NCBI GenBank assembly: GCA_032654645.1
Contig: JAULAW010000002.1
Location: 17,170 to 81,169 of the forward strand
DNA length: 64,000 nucleotides
Direction: 5' to 3'
DNA from: CAITJF01 sp032654645
GTDB lineage: Bacteria; Pseudomonadota; Gammaproteobacteria; Burkholderiales; Gallionellaceae
Below, one piece after another: positions 60,494 through 64,000 of this stretch. Both the position numbers and the translations under genes were made by a program. The notes below the pieces were generated by a model, which was not told the origin of the DNA, ran no database searches, and saw nothing but the letters and a program-made list of their open reading frames with translations. Numbering within the stretch: position 1 is the stretch's first letter; every line of letters begins with the position of its first letter.

Positions 60494-63400
60494 CTAGTAG
60501 CAAGGACAAGTTTGACACCCACAGCCAATCATATTTCGCGCCTTCTTAAAAGCGTCCGCTGCTTGGGGGAGAAATTTGACCCCAAGGTAGTAATCTAGTG
60601 CGGCTCCTTGGCACGCTATATTTCCAAGACAGGCCGACGCCATCCTTGTATACAAACCCCAATCACAGGTATCTTTGCTCGTGGTACAAGGGCCATCGTA
60701 ACAGTTGTCATGCCACACACAAGCCGGTTCAATATTCACCCCAAATAAGTGATTTGGGAAGTTAAGATAGCCCGTACTTGCCCCGCACGAACTGCTTGGA
60801 AAAAGCTGCCCAGGAGCGAGCCCTGTCGGGTCAACTATATTGACCGGGTTCCCCCCGACATACGCATACAGGTTAATCCCGCCCTTCAACTCGATCGGGT
60901 CCCGCTGCGTGAACCTGCCGTTCGCCGGGTCGTAATATCTGGCCCGGTAGTAGATCATCCCGGTTCCCGTGGTCGGCGTGCCGTCCTGTTCCCGCCCGGT
61001 GTAGCCGTAAATCGGGATCGCCCCGCTGCCGAGCAGCTTTGCTCCCCAGGCATCAAAGCGTTCCGTGTCCGTGGTGCCCGCAGTGGTGGACATGGCGACG
61101 ATGGAACCCAGCCCGTCCTGATGGAAGTAGCGCGGCCCTGTCGGGTCGTTCGCCGGAGGTTGCCATGTCAGCGGCACATCCGTCGTCGCCCCATGCGTGA
61201 TGAAACCCGTGGCCGCCGCCCAGCCGTTGGCGTATTCGGCGAGGATGTCTTCTCCCTGATACAGGTAATTGTTCACCACCGCGCCCGCCGTCTTGCGGAT
61301 GCGCCGGTTCTGGTCGTCGTAGTCGTAGCTCTGCGCCGGCTGCCCGGTTTTGGTGATCTGCGCGGTGCGCCCGAGGAAGTCGTAGGCCGCCGCGGTCACC
61401 GTGGCGCCGGTGCAGGCGGTGGCGCTCCGGGTGACCACGCCGCCGACGCATTGCTTGGCGAGGTTGCCGTTGGCGTCGTAAACCATGCCGCCGACCAGTG
61501 GGCCTGTGGCGCTGCCGCCCCTCAGTTCGGTGTTCTGGTTGGCCGCGTCAAAGATCGAATAAACCGATGTGGTCGCCCCCAGCGCGTCGGTGGTCAGCAC
61601 CGCCGTGCGGTTGTTGAGGATGTCGTACTGGTATGCGTTCGTCACCCCGCCCGCCGTGGAGGTAACCAGACGCATCAGGTCGTCGTAAACGTAGTCGGTG
61701 ATGTCGGTGACGCCATTGATGGTTTCGGCATGCTGGATGCGGTTCCTGAATCCGTCGTAGAGATAATCGTGCTGGCTGACCAGATCGGCGTCCGTGTAGC
61801 CGCGCCGGTTCTTGACCCGGCTGAGCGTGCCGTCCGGGTTGTAGCCGAACTGGGTGTTGATGCCGTTGGGGAACCATTTTTCGGCGAGGCGGCCACCGGC
61901 GTCCCAGGCCAGCGAGATGTAATCTCCGTTGGGGGCGTAAACCCCGCTCAGCCGCCCCAAGGGATCATACTGGTAGTTGACGACCTGGCCGTCGCTCAGG
62001 GCCAGCCGGTTCAACCGCCCGCCATCGCTCCAGCTATAGGTGAGGGTTTTGCTCCCACGGTTGTCGAGGACCGTGTTGATGCGATGGGTGGTGGCGTAGG
62101 TATAGGTATAAGTCACGCCCGGGGTGTAGGCCTGCGTTACCTGCCCAATACCGTCACGGGTGTATTTCTTGAGGAGGTTGGTGTTGGCGGCGCAGGTGGC
62201 GTTTGCCGCCGCTTTCGTTACGCAGGAGAGCTGGTGCCCATAGCCCCATGTGTAGAACAGCGATTGGGCAAGCGCGTCGGTGCTCTGGGTGAGGTTGCCG
62301 TAGGTGTCGTACTTGTAAGTCCAACTTTTGTTGAGCGCATCTTTTTTCGTGAGGCGGCGGCCGAAGTCGTCCCAGGTGTAGGTAAATTGTGTGGTGACGA
62401 CATCGAGCGGGGGATACGGTACCGGATCGGGGGAGCGCCCCATCCTGACCTGAGTCAGGTTGCCCAGCAGATCATACGTGTTGAGCGTGACCGGATGAAC
62501 GCGGCCATTCACCGGATCATCAACCGCCGGCCCGACGATGCGGATCGGGCGGTTGAGTTCGTCGTACTCGGTGTTGGTCATCTTCGGCATCTGGTCGTTT
62601 GCGGTAACCCAATTGGAGGACCATCCCACACTCCAATTGAGATTGTCGTTGGCATCGTAGTAGTACTCAGTCGTCTCTCCGTCAGCCAGGCCCTTGAACC
62701 CGAGCTTGCCATTAAATCCATAGCGGAAAAAATCCGAAATTCCGTTTGGATTGGTAATCTGTAGCGGCCTTCCAGCCAAGTCGCGCTTGTAGGTGGTGGC
62801 ATTGCCTTTTGCATCAAAAGCGCGAATCAAATGGTTGGCCTCGTTGTATTCATACGAGATGATATGACCGTCCGGGTCGGTCTTCTTGATGAGATTCCCG
62901 GCGGCATCATAGGCAAAATGGCTGCTGTAGCCGCCATTGTCGGTTTCCATTGTCTTGCGGCCTGCAAGATCATAGGTGTAGGAACGGTTGTCGGCGACAA
63001 TCCCGCCTATGCTGACCTGCACGTTGACAAGGTTGCCGTTGCCGTCGTAGGCGTAATGGCGCAGATTGCCGACCTTGTCGGTAGCTTTCACGATCCGGTC
63101 GAGTTCATCATAGCTCTTCTGGATGGCGTACCAATCATCGTCTATGCCCGTCAACATCCGGCCCAGCGTGTCGTAGGTAAAACTGGCCGTCTGGGTGCCG
63201 CTGACACCCGTGCCCAGCACACCGGCGCGTGCGACCGTGGTCAGATTGAGCCCCGACGCATCGTAGGTATAGGTTGTTTTCTGCCCCGCCTTGGTGGAGG
63301 CGTTTTTGACACGCAGTGCCGTCTTCAAATTGCCGTAAATGTCATAGGTGTTGATTGTCCATTGTGCAACCTGAGCAGCAACCGGTACATAGGTTGCCGG

Positions 63401-64000
63401 GTTGATACCCGGGCCATAACCCGTCATGAGAATGATCTTTTCCAGGGTATTGCCCTTGGCGTCATACTTGAACAAGGTGTAGATACCGTTGCCGTCTGTG
63501 GTCACCCCCGGCATTCCGTAAGCATTGAAGTAGCTGTAGTTCTGGCTGCCTGTAGGCTTGGCGCGCAAGATCACGTTGCCCTGAGCATCGTAGGCAAACG
63601 TTGATGTGACTCCCGCCGCATCTTGAGCGCTGGTTTGGTTGAATGGATTGGCGCAATTGCTTGTGCCGGGCTGGGCACAGTCGTAGGAGTTGTTTTGAAC
63701 TGCGCTGTTCTCCAGAGTGATGCTGATCGGCATGCCATTCGGATCGAACTGGTAATGGCGGACAAATCCACGGGTGTTCGTCATCACCGTCTCGCGCCGG
63801 AAAGGGTTGTAAGCGTAGGTGTTGGTCTCGCCTAATGCGTTGTACACCTTGAACACCTGGCCATTCATGAAGTACTCGAATGTCTGGCTGATCCCGCCTG
63901 GCCTGATTTGGCTTTTCATCGCATGGTTGCGCGGCGACAGGTGTCCCAGAGAATCGATGCTGCCATCTGTATAGTACTGGTATCGGGTTGGCGGTTGCGT
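60494..64000 (-). CDS. Rhs polymorphic toxin with phospholipase A2-like tip (5' end beyond window)
   Basis: More than 1168 residues are visible; the frame stays open to the window edge (RYQYYTDGSIDSLGHLSPRN upstream of the first internal Met). Many YD/Rhs repeats form the expected toxin-encasing shell. The boundary GGNPVNIVDPTGLAPG is followed by a tip of about 105 residues carrying PACVWHDNCYDGPC, the C-x3-HD-x-CY active-site pattern of phospholipase A2 (catalytic His and calcium-binding Asp), and TCDWGLYTRMASAC, matching the second-Asp helix. It ends MIGCGCQTCPCY. Likely delivered by a type VI or other secretion route not seen here. Predicted target: membrane phospholipids. Confidence 0.88.
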   Translation of the reverse strand, partial: TQPPTRYQYYTDGSIDSLGHLSPRNHAMKSQIRPGGISQTFEYFMNGQVFKVYNALGETNTYAYNPFRRETVMTNTRGFVRHYQFDPNGMPISITLENSAVQNNSYDCAQPGTSNCANPFNQTSAQDAAGVTSTFAYDAQGNVILRAKPTGSQNYSYFNAYGMPGVTTDGNGIYTLFKYDAKGNTLEKIILMTGYGPGINPATYVPVAAQVAQWTINTYDIYGNLKTALRVKNASTKAGQKTTYTYDASGLNLTTVARAGVLGTGVSGTQTASFTYDTLGRMLTGIDDDWYAIQKSYDELDRIVKATDKVGNLRHYAYDGNGNLVNVQVSIGGIVADNRSYTYDLAGRKTMETDNGGYSSHFAYDAAGNLIKKTDPDGHIISYEYNEANHLIRAFDAKGNATTYKRDLAGRPLQITNPNGISDFFRYGFNGKLGFKGLADGETTEYYYDANDNLNWSVGWSSNWVTANDQMPKMTNTEYDELNRPIRIVGPAVDDPVNGRVHPVTLNTYDLLGNLTQVRMGRSPDPVPYPPLDVVTTQFTYTWDDFGRRLTKKDALNKSWTYKYDTYGNLTQSTDALAQSLFYTWGYGHQLSCVTKAAANATCAANTNLLKKYTRDGIGQVTQAYTPGVTYTYTYATTHRINTVLDNRGSKTLTYSWSDGGRLNRLALSDGQVVNYQYDPLGRLSGVYAPNGDYISLAWDAGGRLAEKWFPNGINTQFGYNPDGTLSRVKNRRGYTDADLVSQHDYLYDGFRNRIQHAETINGVTDITDYVYDDLMRLVTSTAGGVTNAYQYDILNNRTAVLTTDALGATTSVYSIFDAANQNTELRGGSATGPLVGGMVYDANGNLAKQCVGGVVTRSATACTGATVTAAAYDFLGRTAQITKTGQPAQSYDYDDQNRRIRKTAGAVVNNYLYQGEDILAEYANGWAAATGFITHGATTDVPLTWQPPANDPTGPRYFHQDGLGSIVAMSTTAGTTDTERFDAWGAKLLGSGAIPIYGYTGREQDGTPTTGTGMIYYRARYYDPANGRFTQRDPIELKGGINLYAYVGGNPVNIVDPTGLAPGQLFPSSSCGASTGYLNFPNHLFGVNIEPACVWHDNCYDGPCTTSKDTCDWGLYTRMASACLGNIACQGAALDYYLGVKFLPQAADAFKKARNMIGCGCQTCPCY

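Overview
The window looks like a chromosome segment of a facultatively denitrifying or nitrate-respiring betaproteobacterium. It has a Nar-type membrane nitrate reductase with NarK1/NarK2 transporters and a NarX/NarL pair, and the order exbB-exbD-lpxK-Trm112-kdsB-adk that is common in Betaproteobacteria. A Gallionellaceae/Nitrosomonadales-type host is my inference from gene order and protein style, not a database result.

Positions 1-12.2 kb hold nitrate respiration on the minus strand: narX-narL, narK1-narK2 (closed by a strong terminator at 5815-5843), a small membrane protein, and narG-narH (narH runs off the left edge). Positions 12.2-18 kb hold a plus-strand molybdenum cofactor operon (moaA, moeA, mobA, mobB, moaD, moaE, moaC), which makes the Mo-bisMGD cofactor that NarG needs, followed by a SpoU-type RNA methylase. 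A module of about 54 bp, with a 16-bp palindrome and fixed 15-bp internal spacing, lies upstream of narG, narK1 and moaA in the same orientation. It probably ties the three units into one nitrate/nitrite regulon.

Positions 18-27.6 kb are housekeeping and envelope genes: gamma-carbonic-anhydrase-like protein, GlcG/HbpS-like protein, adk, kdsB, Trm112-like, lpxK, exbD, exbB, xseA and an ArnT/ArnE/ArnB-like set for modifying lipid or polysaccharide.

From 27.6 kb on the region is accessory. Positions 27.8-30.3 kb are a broken two-gene transposon fused to a tyrosine-recombinase fragment. Positions 30,544-44,488 are a 13.9-kb genomic island in the 3' end of tRNA-Cys, with flanking direct repeats, an adjacent P4-type integrase and shared TTACCAC arm-like sites at both ends. 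Its cargo is a type III restriction-modification system with a controller-like regulator, a three-gene operon (RelA/SpoT-like HD protein, unknown protein, SLOG/molybdenum-carrier-like protein), a second recombinase, AlpA, and a 43-bp-period repeat array. tRNA-Cys, tRNA-Gly and tRNA-Leu follow.

Positions 45-52.3 kb are remnants of conjugative and phage elements (a coupling ATPase, an hsdM/radC deletion scar, a phage repressor/Ner-like switch) cut by an IS21-family element. Positions 52.4-64 kb are an Rhs polymorphic-toxin locus. It has one long Rhs protein (5' end beyond the window) tipped with a phospholipase A2-like domain, then a row of displaced Rhs 3' cassettes. Each cassette repeats the same core, carries a different Cys-rich or hydrophobic tip, and is followed by its own small immunity-like gene. 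One cassette is frameshifted. One immunity-like gene is split by an IS1182-family element with a CTAG target duplication.
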